In this document: positions 44,172-55,000 of the stretch, piece by piece
Position numbering within the stretch: position 1 is the first letter of the stretch
How the letters are laid out: every line of letters begins with the position of its first letter
Assembly: GCA_947631505.1 (NCBI GenBank)
Contig: CANRLR010000018.1
Span: 1-59,355, forward strand
Source: an uncultured Lachnospiraceae bacterium
Lineage (GTDB): Bacteria; Bacillota; Clostridia; Lachnospirales; Lachnospiraceae
DNA length: 59,355 nt
Direction: 5' to 3'
Position numbers and translations under genes: made by a program
The notes under the pieces: generated by a model
Database searches by the model: none
Told to the model about the DNA's origin: nothing
What the model saw: the letters and a program-made list of their open reading frames with translations, nothing else

Positions 44172-46298
44172 TTATAAGTGAAGAACACGGGAATTAATTT
44201 CCTTTGTTTTTCCTACGTTCCAGAAGTTTTCACCCAAATAGCCGCAGGTTCTTCTTGTTACATTCATTTTATCATGGTCTTTATTACCGCAATTCGGACA
44301 TTCCCATTCCAGATCATCATTTACAATAATTTCTCCGTCATATCCGCATTCATGACAGTAGTCGGATTTTGTATTGAACTCTGCATACTGAATGTTGTCA
44401 TAAATATATTTCACTACTTCCTCCAGTGCCGGTAAGTTGTGCTGCATATTCGGAATTTCTACATACGAAATCGCCCCACCGGAAGAAATCACCTGAAACT
44501 GTGCTTCAAAGTTGAACTTACTAAAGGCATCAATCTTCTCCCTCACATCTACATGATAAGAATTGGTATAATATCCTTTATCTGTAACATCCTTAATGAC
44601 ACCAAAACGTTTTTTATCGATCTCAGCAAAACGGTAACATAAACTTTCTGCCGGTGTACCATACAATCCGAAATGAATTCCGGTTTCCTCTTTCCATGTG
44701 TCCGTTGCACGGCGGAGACGATTCATCAGAGCCTTTGCAAATTGGCTTCCCTTTTCTGTCGTCTGACTTTCTCCTGTCATTAGCTTCGTCACTTCATACA
44801 ACCCGATATATCCAAGAGAAATCGTAGAATAACCTCCATGGAGAAGCTTATCGATCTTCTCTCCTTTTCCCAGACGGGCAATGGCCCCATACTGCCAATG
44901 AATCGGACTCACATCACTGGTAACCCCTTCCAGTGCACGATGTCTGCACATCAGGGCTTCAAAACAAAGAGACAGTCTCTCTTCCAACAGCTGCCAGAAA
45001 TATTCCATATCACCCTTTGCCAGAATTCCAAGCTGTGGAAGATTTAAACTGACAACACCCTGATTGAAACGTCCTTCAAATTTATAAGTTCCATTTTCAT
45101 CCTTCCACGGAGTAAGGAAAGAACGGCATCCCATACAGCTGAATACATTCCCCTCATAATGCTCACGCATCTTCTTGGCAGAAATGTAATCCGGATACAT
45201 TCTCTTTGCCGAGCACTGTACAGCCAGTTTCGTAATATAATCGTATCTGCCTCCTTTTAAGGCATTGTGTTCATCCAATACATAAATGAGTTTTGGAAAT
45301 GCCGGTGTCACATAAACACCCTTTTCATTCTTAATTCCCTCCAGACGCTGGCGGAGAATCTCTTCAATGATCAAAGCATTTTCTTCGATATACTCATCTT
45401 CCGAATCCAAATTCAAAAACAAGGTAACAAACGGTGACTGCCCGTTCGTAGTCATTAATGTATTGATCTGGTACTGAATTGTCTGAACGCCGGAACGGAG
45501 CTCATCCATCACACGGTCCTGTACGAACTGCTCAATAACTTCGGCATCCAGCTTATCCCCATATTTACCAAGATAATGCTTACGGTATTTATCCGCACTC
45601 TTTCTTAAATACTTGCCCAAATGTCTTGTATCGACGGACTGGCCGCCATACTGACTGCTCGCCACAGCGGAAATGATCTGCGTCATGACCGTGCAGGCAA
45701 CCTGAAAACTTTTCGGACTCTCAATTAATTTTCCATTCATAACCGTGCCATTATCTAACATATCTCCAATATTAATCAGACAACAATTAAAAATCGGCTG
45801 GATAAAATAATCCATATCATGAAAATGAAGAACCCCTTCTTCATGTGCCCGCGTTATTTTCTCTGGCAGCAGCACCCGCTTTGTCAGATCCTTGGAAACC
45901 TCACCGGCAATCAAATCACGCTGTGTACTTGCCACAAAAGCATTTTTATTGGAGTTCTCTTCCATAACATCCTTATTGCTGTTCTGAATCAGACTCATAA
46001 TCGAATCATCCGTTGTATTTGCTTTGCGGACTAATTCTCTTGTATAACGATAAATAATATATTTTTTTGCCAGAATAAACTTACCCGCTGCCATTAACTT
46101 CTGTTCGATAATATCCTGAATATCTTCTACCTGCATCGTTTCCCTTTTCATGTTCTCAATGCCGGCAACAATCCCATCAATCATATCATCCGAAGCTTTA
46201 TCAAAATTTTCCACCTCTGCATTTGCTTTACGAATAGCAACTAGAATTTTATTCCTGTCATATTCATCAACTCGTCCATCACGTTTAATAACCCTCAC
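44172..46298 (-). CDS. nrdD: Anaerobic (class III) ribonucleoside-triphosphate reductase
   Basis: A 708-residue glycyl-radical enzyme. An ATP cone (about 1-90, VIKRDGRVDEYDRNKILVAI) is followed by the reductase barrel. The zinc site has two CxxC pairs (CHECGYD and CPNCGN), and the glycyl-radical loop RTCGYLGENFW has Gly at about 686. It reduces NTPs to dNTPs without oxygen. The start is GTG at 46298 with AGGAGAGG 6 bases before it. Two NrdR-type boxes cover its promoter. Confidence 0.97.
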   Translation of the reverse strand: MRVIKRDGRVDEYDRNKILVAIRKANAEVENFDKASDDMIDGIVAGIENMKRETMQVEDIQDIIEQKLMAAGKFILAKKYIIYRYTRELVRKANTTDDSIMSLIQNSNKDVMEENSNKNAFVASTQRDLIAGEVSKDLTKRVLLPEKITRAHEEGVLHFHDMDYFIQPIFNCCLINIGDMLDNGTVMNGKLIESPKSFQVACTVMTQIISAVASSQYGGQSVDTRHLGKYLRKSADKYRKHYLGKYGDKLDAEVIEQFVQDRVMDELRSGVQTIQYQINTLMTTNGQSPFVTLFLNLDSEDEYIEENALIIEEILRQRLEGIKNEKGVYVTPAFPKLIYVLDEHNALKGGRYDYITKLAVQCSAKRMYPDYISAKKMREHYEGNVFSCMGCRSFLTPWKDENGTYKFEGRFNQGVVSLNLPQLGILAKGDMEYFWQLLEERLSLCFEALMCRHRALEGVTSDVSPIHWQYGAIARLGKGEKIDKLLHGGYSTISLGYIGLYEVTKLMTGESQTTEKGSQFAKALMNRLRRATDTWKEETGIHFGLYGTPAESLCYRFAEIDKKRFGVIKDVTDKGYYTNSYHVDVREKIDAFSKFNFEAQFQVISSGGAISYVEIPNMQHNLPALEEVVKYIYDNIQYAEFNTKSDYCHECGYDGEIIVNDDLEWECPNCGNKDHDKMNVTRRTCGYLGENFWNVGKTKEINSRVLHL

Positions 46299-46356
46299 TA
46301 TTTTCCTCTCCTTTCAACATCTATCTTGATTCTATTTAATTTGAAAAAGCCTATGG

Positions 46357-46404
46357 TGCTTATTATAACACCACAGACTTTCAATGTCCACTATATATTG
46401 TGAT
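46357..46404 (-). promoter_or_regulatory. nrdD promoter with two NrdR-type boxes
   Basis: TGGACA (46392-46387) and TATAAT (46369-46364) on the reverse strand are separated by 17 bases. CACTATATATTGTG (46391-46404) matches the NrdR consensus well and touches the -35. A second palindrome, GGTGCTTATTATAACACC (46357-46374), is a weaker match and covers the -10. Their centres are 32 bases apart, the three-turn spacing known for NrdR box pairs. NrdR would repress when dATP is plentiful. Confidence 0.7.
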
Positions 46405-46449
46405 TTTTTTCTGATTTTTGTTTTTTTGACCCAATATAATGGAGTTTTA

Positions 46450-47502
46450 CTATGATTGTAGAAAGCCATGGAATGCCACTGGCAAGGCATATTTCCGCTC
46501 TAAATCCTCTCTCTTTACAAATACAAGATCCGGCACAATATGTTGTTCCGGTTCTTGGTTCAGCACGACTTTATATCCCCTCATATGCCATTCCACATGG
46601 GAAAATATATGCTTGCCATTGGGAAGCTTGGAAAGAGCATGGATTTCCAGCCCCATTTCTTCCAATTCCTTCTGCAGCGCCGCTTTCGTTCTATAATCCG
46701 GCAGGGAAGGAAATTCCCACATGCCGGCTAACAAACCATCGGCTGGTCTTTTCCGTATGCCGATTCTGCCCTGTAACTCCAACATCAAAATCGTCTTTTT
46801 CTCAATCCGTCTTGCCTTCTTCTCCGGTTTATTCGGCAGCTGAAGCTGCCGTCCTGCCGCTCTTCCCTCACAATGATCGTTTAAGGGACATCGATCGCAC
46901 AACGGCATCCCATTCGGAATGCAAATCACTTCCCCCAGCTCCATTAATGCCTGATTAAACTCTCCCGGCATTTTTTCCGGAATTACGCTCTGAATGGATT
47001 CTTCCATCTGATGACGCACTGACATCTTAGAAATATCATCGTCACAATTCAAAAAACGCATTGTTACCCGGAGTACATTGCCATCTACAGCCGGAGCCGG
47101 TATCCCATAAGCAATCGAAGCAATGGCTCCCGCCGTATAATTACCAATTCCTGCCAGACCCCTTAGCTTCTCATAATCTGCGGGCAGCTCCCCCTCGTAT
47201 TGCTCCATAACCTGTATTGCAGCCTTTTTTAGATTTCGTGCCCGGTTATAGTATCCAAGTCCCTCCCATAATTTTAACAGCTCATCTTCCGGCACTTCTG
47301 CCAAACTTTTTACATTCGGCAATTTTGCTGTAAAATGAGCATAATACCCCATGACCGCCTCAATTCTCGTCTGCTGAAGCATAATTTCAGAAATCCAGAC
47401 ATGATAAGGTGTAGCATCCTCCCGCCATGGCAGCTCTCTCTTATTTTCCTCATACCAAGAACAAAGGGGCTTGACCAAAGCCCCTAAATCATACTTACTC
47501 AT
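46450..47502 (-). CDS. mutY: A/G-specific adenine DNA glycosylase
   Basis: A 350-residue glycosylase that removes adenine paired with 8-oxoguanine. Visible are WREDATPYHVWISEIMLQQT with the following catalytic Glu (RIEAV), the helix-hairpin-helix LRGLAGIGNYTAGAI with the catalytic Asp in PAVDGNV, and the [4Fe-4S] loop CIPNGMPLCDRCPLNDHC. A C-terminal NUDIX-like 8-oxoG sensor (about 230-350; GLLAGMWEFPSL) follows. GAGG lies 5 bases before the ATG at 47502; the in-frame GTG at 47508 is less likely. Confidence 0.96.
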   Translation of the reverse strand: MSKYDLGALVKPLCSWYEENKRELPWREDATPYHVWISEIMLQQTRIEAVMGYYAHFTAKLPNVKSLAEVPEDELLKLWEGLGYYNRARNLKKAAIQVMEQYEGELPADYEKLRGLAGIGNYTAGAIASIAYGIPAPAVDGNVLRVTMRFLNCDDDISKMSVRHQMEESIQSVIPEKMPGEFNQALMELGEVICIPNGMPLCDRCPLNDHCEGRAAGRQLQLPNKPEKKARRIEKKTILMLELQGRIGIRKRPADGLLAGMWEFPSLPDYRTKAALQKELEEMGLEIHALSKLPNGKHIFSHVEWHMRGYKVVLNQEPEQHIVPDLVFVKREDLERKYALPVAFHGFLQS

Positions 47503-47531
47503 ACTCACCTCGTATCTGCAATTATCCCTTC

Positions 47532-48308
47532 CTACTTGATTTCACCGGTACCAATTTCAATTTTATTTTGAGAAAATTCCACATACATTTTTATTTCCTC
47601 ATCATCCATATGGGTAAATTCCGCCAGTTCGTTAAGAGTTGCGACTCTGCCATACTCCTCCGCCAAAATATTCGTAGCTTCCAGCAAAAGATTGACTCTT
47701 GCCAGAACCGTATTGACATTATCACTGTCATACAATTCTGCGTCGACCAGTTCAATCAAACGGCTTCTGACCGCATGGTCAATTGCCTTTTTATAATCTA
47801 CGACTTCCCGGTTCCCACACAGCATCGTTACACAAGTCATTAACTCCAGATTTCCCTCTTGAATCAAATCCTCCAACGGCACTCCCCGTCCCTTGTATTT
47901 ACCTGCCAAGGTTACAATACGCTTCAAATGAGCCTCTACAACAACCGGAATAACTTCCTCATTCCCCATCCGCAGTTTCCGGTAAAGCTCCTCTAAATCC
48001 TCGGATGTCCGCTCCGGCAGATCCCGCAGTTCTTTTCGATACATCCTGAGATACTTGGAGTCCTCCCGTGTCTTATTATCGGTATGTGGTGTGTCCTCTG
48101 ACATTTCATCTTCAAGCGATGGTGCATGATAGCCGGGAACCTGTATCTGGTGCTCCTTCAAATAAGCATATACCAGTTCCAGCTGTTCTGCTGTCAAAGA
48201 CAGATCACTACAGTAATCCGCTATTTCTTCCTTTATCAGACAATTTCCTTTTGTCCTTCCGAAATCCACTAATTCCTGCATCTGTTGTAAAAATTTTTTC
48301 TGATTCAT
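47532..48308 (-). CDS. Sigma-70-like protein lacking region 4
   Basis: A 258-residue protein. The N-terminus (about 1-70) is helical and resembles sigma region 1.1. A core-binding segment like region 2.1-2.2 is clear (VEAHLKRIVTLAGKYKGRGV, PLEDLIQEGNLELM). The -10-reading helix is poorly conserved (AIDHAVRSRLIELV in place of the usual Tyr/Trp-rich helix). A region-3-like helix-turn-helix (YGRVATLNELAEFTHMDDEE) ends the protein; there is no -35-binding region 4. It may bind polymerase without being a normal sigma. GGAGG lies 5 bases before the ATG at 48308. Confidence 0.75.
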   Translation of the reverse strand: MNQKKFLQQMQELVDFGRTKGNCLIKEEIADYCSDLSLTAEQLELVYAYLKEHQIQVPGYHAPSLEDEMSEDTPHTDNKTREDSKYLRMYRKELRDLPERTSEDLEELYRKLRMGNEEVIPVVVEAHLKRIVTLAGKYKGRGVPLEDLIQEGNLELMTCVTMLCGNREVVDYKKAIDHAVRSRLIELVDAELYDSDNVNTVLARVNLLLEATNILAEEYGRVATLNELAEFTHMDDEEIKMYVEFSQNKIEIGTGEIK

Positions 48309-48338
48309 GCTTTCCTCCATTCCGAAGCGTCGCAGCCT

Positions 48339-49505
48339 TTACAGAGCACTCTTATAGATATGAATAACATCCTCCCTTGTCAGCTTTACATAATTTCCCT
48401 CTGTCTTTCTGCTTCCCAGTAATTTATCCGTAAGCAGTTCAATGTCTTCTTCCTTTGCCCCGATTTCATCAAACGTAGACGGCATACCAATGCTCTTTAA
48501 GAAGTTTTCAAATGCCTCGATTCCTTTCTGTGCCGTCTTCTTTTTATTCATGCCCGGTTTAATATCCCACACTCTCTCTGCAAACAGAACAAATTTATCC
48601 GGGTTAATCTCCAATACATAACGCATCCACTTCGGCATAATCACTGCCAGTCCCGCTCCATGAGTCACGTCATATAGAGCCGATAACTCATGTTCAATAT
48701 GGTGACTTGCCCAGTCCTGAGAACGTCCCACTCCACAAATATTATTATGTGCTAACATTCCCGCCCACATAATATTTGCTCTTGCCTCATAATTGTCAGG
48801 GTCCTCAATGACACGGGGCGTTTCGTAAATCATTGTTTTTAATACGGCTTCACAGAGACGGTCTGTGATCTCTACCTCTTCCGTGTTAGAAAAATAGCGT
48901 TCACACACATGTGCCATAATATCCGTTGCCCCTGCCGCTGTCTGATAAGCTGGTAACGTGCAGGTTAATTCAGGATTTAAGACAGAAAACTTAGGGCGAA
49001 GCAATTCACTTTTGGCACCCTTTTTAATCTGAGTGCTTTCATCCGTAATAACAGTATTTGGTGAGCCCTCACTTCCTGCTGCCGCAATCGTAAGGATGGT
49101 TCCAATGGGAAGTGCTTTTTCAATCACCGCTTTTCCCTGATAAAAATCAAGAAAATCACCATCATACAAACTTCCCGCTGCGATTGCTTTGGAAGAGTCG
49201 ATCGTGCTGCCGCCGCCCACTGCCAAAATAAAATCTACCTTTTCTTTTTTACAGAGTTCAATACCTTCATATACAAGACCGCTTCTTGGATTTGGTCTTA
49301 CACCACCAAGCTCCACAAACGGAATCCCCGCCTTTTGCAAAGTAGAAACTACCCGGTCATAAAGCCCGCTCTTTTTAATTGAGCCGCCGCCATAGTGCAA
49401 TAGTACCCTGCTGCCACCGAACTGCTGAATCAACTCTGCCACATGTTCTTCCGCTCCCCTGCCAAAGTCAAAATAAGTGGGAGCATAAAAAGTAAAATTA
49501 TCCAT
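48339..49505 (-). CDS. Iron-containing alcohol dehydrogenase (butanol-dehydrogenase-like)
   Basis: A 388-residue group III alcohol dehydrogenase. The NAD(P)-binding AVGGGSTIDSSKAIAAGS is intact. Metal ligands sit in GATDIMAHVCER and in the later HHIEHELSALYDVTHGAGL. It is most like clostridial BdhA/BdhB and E. coli YqhD, which reduce aldehydes with NADPH. It may act in fermentation or aldehyde detoxification. It lies between asnA and the sigma-like gene in a tightly spaced run, without an obvious functional link. Confidence 0.9.
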   Translation of the reverse strand: MDNFTFYAPTYFDFGRGAEEHVAELIQQFGGSRVLLHYGGGSIKKSGLYDRVVSTLQKAGIPFVELGGVRPNPRSGLVYEGIELCKKEKVDFILAVGGGSTIDSSKAIAAGSLYDGDFLDFYQGKAVIEKALPIGTILTIAAAGSEGSPNTVITDESTQIKKGAKSELLRPKFSVLNPELTCTLPAYQTAAGATDIMAHVCERYFSNTEEVEITDRLCEAVLKTMIYETPRVIEDPDNYEARANIMWAGMLAHNNICGVGRSQDWASHHIEHELSALYDVTHGAGLAVIMPKWMRYVLEINPDKFVLFAERVWDIKPGMNKKKTAQKGIEAFENFLKSIGMPSTFDEIGAKEEDIELLTDKLLGSRKTEGNYVKLTREDVIHIYKSAL

Positions 49506-49537
49506 TCAAAGCCTCATTTCTATCTCACAAAGATCTC

Positions 49538-50545
49538 TTACAACAAATTGATATTTTTCAGTTCTGCTTCCTTATGAACATCCTCCGGCCAAATGGAGGA
49601 CTGTACCTCTCCGATATGTGCTTTTTTTAAAAAGAACATACAGATACGAGACTGTCCGATTCCTCCGCCAATGGTATATGGCAGCTTTTTCTCCAAAATT
49701 TCTTTCTGGAATGGAAGTTTTTCCCGTTCCGGACATCCTGCTTTTATAAGCTGCTCTTTCAATGCAGCTTCATCCACACGAATTCCCATCGAAGAGATTT
49801 CAAATGCCATATCCAGCACATCATAATAAACAATAATATCACCATTTAGAGTCCAGTCATCATAATCCGGTGCACGACCATCATGTGGTTCACCGGATGC
49901 CAGCTTATCACCAATCTGCATGAGGAATACCGCTCCATGCTCTTTGACCGCCAGATACTCCCGTTCCTTCGGTGTTTTATCCGGATATTTATCTTCCAAT
50001 TCCTGTGTTGTAATAAAGGTAATTTCCGATGGCAGAAATTTCTGAATATAATCATACTTGATAGCCATATAATCTTCTGTTTCCTGTAACGTCTGATATA
50101 CATTCCGAACAATCTTCTTTAATGTATCTTCATTTCTCTCTTCTTTGTCAATGATACGTTCCCAGTCCCACTGGTCAACAAAAATAGAGTGTACATTATC
50201 CGTATCCTCATCACGGCGAATGGCATTCATATCTGTATACAAGCCCTCTCCGTGATGAAAACCATATCGTTTCAATGCATGACGTTTCCATTTGGCAAGA
50301 GAATGGACGATCTCCACTTCTCTGTCCCCCTGCTCTTTAATTCCAAAAGAAACCGGTCGTTCTACACCGTTTAAGTTATCATTGAGCCCGGATTCCGGGA
50401 CAACAAAAAGCGGTGCCGAGACACGGGTAAGATTCAAATTTGCAGCCAATGCCCTTTCAAAAAAATCTTTCACTACTTTTATGGCAACTTCTGTTTCCCG
50501 AACATCCAATGCCGGTCTATAATCTTCAGGTACTACTAAATTCAT
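49538..50545 (-). CDS. asnA: Aspartate-ammonia ligase (asparagine synthetase A)
   Basis: A 335-residue class-II-synthetase-like enzyme that makes asparagine from aspartate, ATP and ammonia. Visible are [56 protein letters not shown] and the ATP motif [21 protein letters not shown] lies 8 bases before the ATG at 50545. It follows asnS by 24 bases, linking asparagine synthesis to its use in tRNA charging. Confidence 0.97.
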   Translation of the reverse strand: MNLVVPEDYRPALDVRETEVAIKVVKDFFERALAANLNLTRVSAPLFVVPESGLNDNLNGVERPVSFGIKEQGDREVEIVHSLAKWKRHALKRYGFHHGEGLYTDMNAIRRDEDTDNVHSIFVDQWDWERIIDKEERNEDTLKKIVRNVYQTLQETEDYMAIKYDYIQKFLPSEITFITTQELEDKYPDKTPKEREYLAVKEHGAVFLMQIGDKLASGEPHDGRAPDYDDWTLNGDIIVYYDVLDMAFEISSMGIRVDEAALKEQLIKAGCPEREKLPFQKEILEKKLPYTIGGGIGQSRICMFFLKKAHIGEVQSSIWPEDVHKEAELKNINLL

Positions 50546-50569
50546 GTTATCTTCCTCCATATTTCTTTA

Positions 50570-51961
50570 TTACAAATCACAATTGTTCACAGTACGAGGG
50601 AATGGAATTACGTCACGAATATTCTGCATTCCGGTAAGATACATAACACAGCGCTCAAAGCCAAGGCCAAATCCGGCATGACGTGCCGTGCCATATTTGC
50701 GCAAATCCAAATAAAAATCATAGTCCTCTTTGTTCAGTCCACACTCTTTCATCCTCTGAACAAGCTTATCATAATCATCCTCACGCTGGCTGCCGCCGAT
50801 AATTTCTCCAATACCCGGAACCAGACAATCCATAGCTGCAACCGTCTTATTGTCCTCGTTCATCTTCATGTAAAATGCTTTAATTTCTTTTGGATAATCC
50901 GTAACAAATACCGGACGCTTGAAAATTTCCTCCGTCAGATATCTCTCATGTTCTGTCTGCAAATCACATCCCCAAGAAACTTTATATTCAAATTTGTCAT
51001 TATGCTTCTTCAAAAGTTCAATGGCCTCTGTATAAGTCACATGACCAAAATCAGAGTTTATAACATGCTGTAAACGCTCAATCAGTCCTTTGTCTACAAA
51101 TTTGTTGAAAAACTCCATTTCCTCCGGTGCATGCTCAAGCACATAAGTAATGACATATTTTAACATGCTCTCTGCCAGCATCATATCATCTTCCAGATCA
51201 GCAAAGGCAATTTCCGGCTCAATCATCCAGAACTCTGCCGCATGGCGGGTCGTATTGGAATTCTCCGCACGGAATGTCGGGCCAAAGGTATAAATATTTT
51301 TAAATGCCATCGCATATGTTTCGCCATTTAACTGACCACTTACTGTAAGATTTGTTTCTTTATTAAAGAAGTCTTTTGTATAATCGATACTGCCGTCTTC
51401 TGTCATCGGAAGATTTTCCATATCCAATGTAGTGACACGGAACATTTCTCCTGCTCCCTCACAGTCACTTCCGGTAATCAATGGTGTGTGTACATAGACA
51501 AATTCTCTCTCCTGAAAAAACTTATGGATGGCATAAGCAATGAGAGAGCGTACACGGAAAACTGCCTGAAAGGTATTTGTTCTCGGTCTTAAATGAGAAA
51601 TTGTTCTCAAATATTCAAACGAATGACGTTTCTTTTGCAACGGGTAATCCGGTGCACTCTCTCCTTCGATGAATACTTCATCTGCCTGAATTTCAAAAGG
51701 CTGTTTTGCCTCTGGTGTCGGTACTAATTGACCGGTAACAATAACCGCTGCCCCTACATTCAATTTGGAAATCTCTGAAAAATTCTCCAGTTTATCGGAA
51801 TAAACCACCTGTAATGGTTCAAAAAATGTTCCGTCATTTACTACAAGGAATCCAAATGTCTTGGAATCTCTTACGCTCCGAAGCCACCCTCCCACGGTAA
51901 CTGTCTGATTCAAATAAGTTTCTTTATTCCGGAATAAGCTCCGTATACTTGTCAGTTCCAT
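50570..51961 (-). CDS. asnS: Asparaginyl-tRNA synthetase
   Basis: A 463-residue class-II synthetase. An N-terminal OB fold (about 10-105, [19 protein letters not shown]) binds the tRNA anticodon. The core has motif 2 ([20 protein letters not shown]) and motif 3 ([15 protein letters not shown]). It is AsnRS rather than AspRS by overall pattern ([23 protein letters not shown]) and by its asnA partner. GGAGG lies 5 bases before the ATG at 51961; the in-frame TTG at 51973 is rejected. It is the first gene of the operon. Confidence 0.96.
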   Translation of the reverse strand: MELTSIRSLFRNKETYLNQTVTVGGWLRSVRDSKTFGFLVVNDGTFFEPLQVVYSDKLENFSEISKLNVGAAVIVTGQLVPTPEAKQPFEIQADEVFIEGESAPDYPLQKKRHSFEYLRTISHLRPRTNTFQAVFRVRSLIAYAIHKFFQEREFVYVHTPLITGSDCEGAGEMFRVTTLDMENLPMTEDGSIDYTKDFFNKETNLTVSGQLNGETYAMAFKNIYTFGPTFRAENSNTTRHAAEFWMIEPEIAFADLEDDMMLAESMLKYVITYVLEHAPEEMEFFNKFVDKGLIERLQHVINSDFGHVTYTEAIELLKKHNDKFEYKVSWGCDLQTEHERYLTEEIFKRPVFVTDYPKEIKAFYMKMNEDNKTVAAMDCLVPGIGEIIGGSQREDDYDKLVQRMKECGLNKEDYDFYLDLRKYGTARHAGFGLGFERCVMYLTGMQNIRDVIPFPRTVNNCDL

Positions 51962-52002
51962 ATCTTCCTCCAAATTCTCTATAGTTTGTTCTCTAATCTA
52001 AT

Positions 52003-52031
52003 AGTTTATCAAAAGATACGTTTGATTGCAA
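52003..52031 (-). promoter_or_regulatory. Sigma-A-type promoter of the asnS operon
   Basis: TTGCAA (52031-52026) and TAAACT (52008-52003) on the reverse strand are separated by 17 bases. The leader is too short for a T-box. Confidence 0.55.
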
Positions 52032-52048
52032 GTACTGTTATACAAGAA

Positions 52049-52084
52049 AAATGGTCTGTTCACAAAGCTTCAAACAGACCATTT
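52049..52084 (-). terminator. Rho-independent terminator after the beta-helix gene
   Basis: On the reverse strand AAATGGTCTGTT pairs with AACAGACCATTT (52084-52073 with 52060-52049) and is followed by TTTCTTG. Confidence 0.82.
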
Positions 52085-52098
52085 CCAAATTTTACGGA

Positions 52099-55000
52099 CT
52101 ACTTTTTAATTTTAACGGTTTTTGCCTGTCCCTTTTTCTTCATAAGCTTTTTATATTTCTTCAGCTTTGAAGCCGGAACTTTTATCACACATTTTTTGTG
52201 TATCTTTTTGAATGCATTTTTTCCGACCTTTTTGATTGTTTTACTCTTTACTGTAATTTTTTTCAACTTATTACAACCATAAAAAGCTTTTGCATTTATT
52301 GCTGTTACCTTATATTTGACCCCTTTATAAGTAACCGTTGCCGGAATAACAACGGATTTCTTATTTTTCTTTTTCACACCGGATACCGCTACTGTTCCTT
52401 TTCCATTCGTAGAAGCATTCGTAATCTTGAATTTCAAACCGGATACAGTAATCACGGTCCCTTTCTTCGGTGCCTTCTTTTTCGTTGGTGTTGTAGTCGT
52501 TCCACCGTTTCCGGAAGTTGAATTATTGTTTCCCTGTGTAATCGGCGGAGCAGGCTGATTATCAGCCTTTTTCTGTTCTTCTGTGCGAAGGTCAGCTGCT
52601 TTTGGTGATTCCAGCTTGGTATCCTTCTCTGCCCAGTTCACAGTCAGATGGTGGAATAAAATTCGGTTTCCAATTGCGGCTGTACTGGTATCCAATACAC
52701 CAAGACCACCAAAACTGTTTTTTTCTATTGCAGCCTGCAGATCAACACTATGTGCCAGATTCTCATTCTGCTGTTTTTCACTTTGGATATGTGTTGTTGT
52801 CATGCGGGCAGAAAGTGTGTCTCCTGTCACTGCCACCAGCAGGGTAACTTCTGAGTTAAAAGCAGAGGTCAGCACTTTATCGCTGATATAGGTTACCGCT
52901 CCCTTGTCAAATTTCACAAGAGCAGCCTGTACACCATTAGCGGTCTGCTTTACACGCTCCAAACGGAATCCATAACCGGTCATTGTTGCCGCATCGTATT
53001 TAATATAAATATCCAAATACTGTCCCGCACTGCCAAATCCCTGACCGGCTGTTTTCTCTGTCTCTAATGTTAAGGAAAGGCTCATATCACCATACGTTCC
53101 GGATGCCGGCTCATATAATAGTCTGGAACCACGCTGTGTAGGTAAAAGCCCGGACACTCCGGCTGCTCCATAGGCAGCATCTCCTTCCCCATACGTCCAG
53201 CTGTTCTGAATCTTTTGTACCGGTTGTGCCTGCCATCCTGTATATGTATCACGAATCCAGAATCCCGGCGCCAAAATCCCCTGTGCCGGACAGGCAAATT
53301 CCGTAAAGTCAAGGTCCATAGCATAAGGACTTGTTTTTACATCTTCCAGCGTGACCGGTCGGCCCGATACTACCGTTACCGATTCTGCCGGATTCGTACA
53401 CTGTTCTTTTGCCGTGATGACAGCCTTGATATAATAACCCACATCACCGTAACTAAGCGTATAATTCTTCAGCGGCGTTTCCGTATTGGTCGTAGCCGTC
53501 AAAACAGAGATCTCCCCTTTGGCATCATTGCATCGATACCATGCAATATTGGAAAGATCTTCTAATTTGTCCGCATTGGACAAGAGATATTCCGCCGCAA
53601 TCTGTCCCTCTCCATTAAAGGTCAGGGTCGGACTTTTTACAAAGGTCGGTGCCGGCTGGGTCTTCGGTACTGCGGAAACATAACATCCTCCCATCAGACC
53701 GGATTTTCCCGTTGCATACACCATTCCCTTTACAATATCTAATGTCTCGTTCTTACATGTCAGTGTACAGCTTCCATCGCTGTTTGCTGTAAGCGTAATA
53801 TAATCTTTCAAGGATTCTTCCATGGACCAGGTAACCGATTCCGTCTTCGCTGTTGTTCCTGTAAACGCTTTTACATAGGTGGTCAGATTTCTTGACTGTC
53901 CATCGGTAATGGATGTTACTGTTAAATTACAGGATAACGCCACCGGAACATCCGTATACTTCCCGGTATCCGTTCCCTCGGCAGCAAGAAGTGCTTCTTT
54001 CTGATTCAATGGATCCCAGTCATCACTTCCCTTGAGAAGATTGTATACATTGTATACCTTTTCCCCATTTATCTCTGCCACATACGCATTCATGGCAGCT
54101 GTTCCTGTTATATTTACGTTATCATATGGTGCATCGGCATCCATAAGATAATTCTCCTTCACTTCCTGTTGTTTCGTACCATTTTCATCCACATATTCAT
54201 ATACGGTCTTTACATTGCCGGATACACAGCGGAGCCATGCCGATGGGTTCGGTGTCCATCCGACATACTGATCTTTATTTTTCAAATGGAAGGTACTGTC
54301 AATAATGTCAACAACTCCATCTACTTTTGTCAGATACTGGTTTGAATTATGCATAAGATTAAAATCGCAACCAAGCATTACCGAACCGGTTCCCGTCGTA
54401 TTATAAAACGGCTTAGAACTATAAAAATCAAAATCGCAGTTTACATACACGGCTCCTGTTGGCAGAGAATCATCCGTACATTCAAAATGACAATCCTGAA
54501 ACAGGATTCTGCTTCCTCCCACAAACGGGCAGGAGTTCAAACGGCTGACAAAGTTACAATTTTCCGCTGTAATTTTGCTGCCATTCGTCAGGCAGAGCTG
54601 GGACTGTGTAATCGTACTCGTTCTTTTTTCCCTTCCCAATTCCGGTTTTAGTGGATAAACCAAATCCATACAGCAGTAATTTCCCATTGTCAGGTTTTCC
54701 GTATGGGTACCTGTTCCGTTAATGTAGAACATGGTAAAGTTCCCTATCGCACCATGGCTCTGTCCTCTATTTACAGCAAGAACTACATTGTCGGGATTTT
54801 TTGACAAACCATTTAGGGAAAGATAGTTGCAATTCATCCAAAGGCCGTATGGCACTTTATCACCATTCACACCCTCTCGGATGGCTTCATCATCCGGGTC
54901 ATCAATCCAGTAAACATATGGTGCTATGTACACATTCATCGGATCAGTCAGACTGGTTCCGTTTTGAAATGCTCCGTCTTCATACGCCTTTTTAAAGTCA

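Noticed and set aside
51962-52048. T-box upstream of asnS
   Set aside because: Only about 40 bases separate the promoter from the start codon, too short for a T-box.
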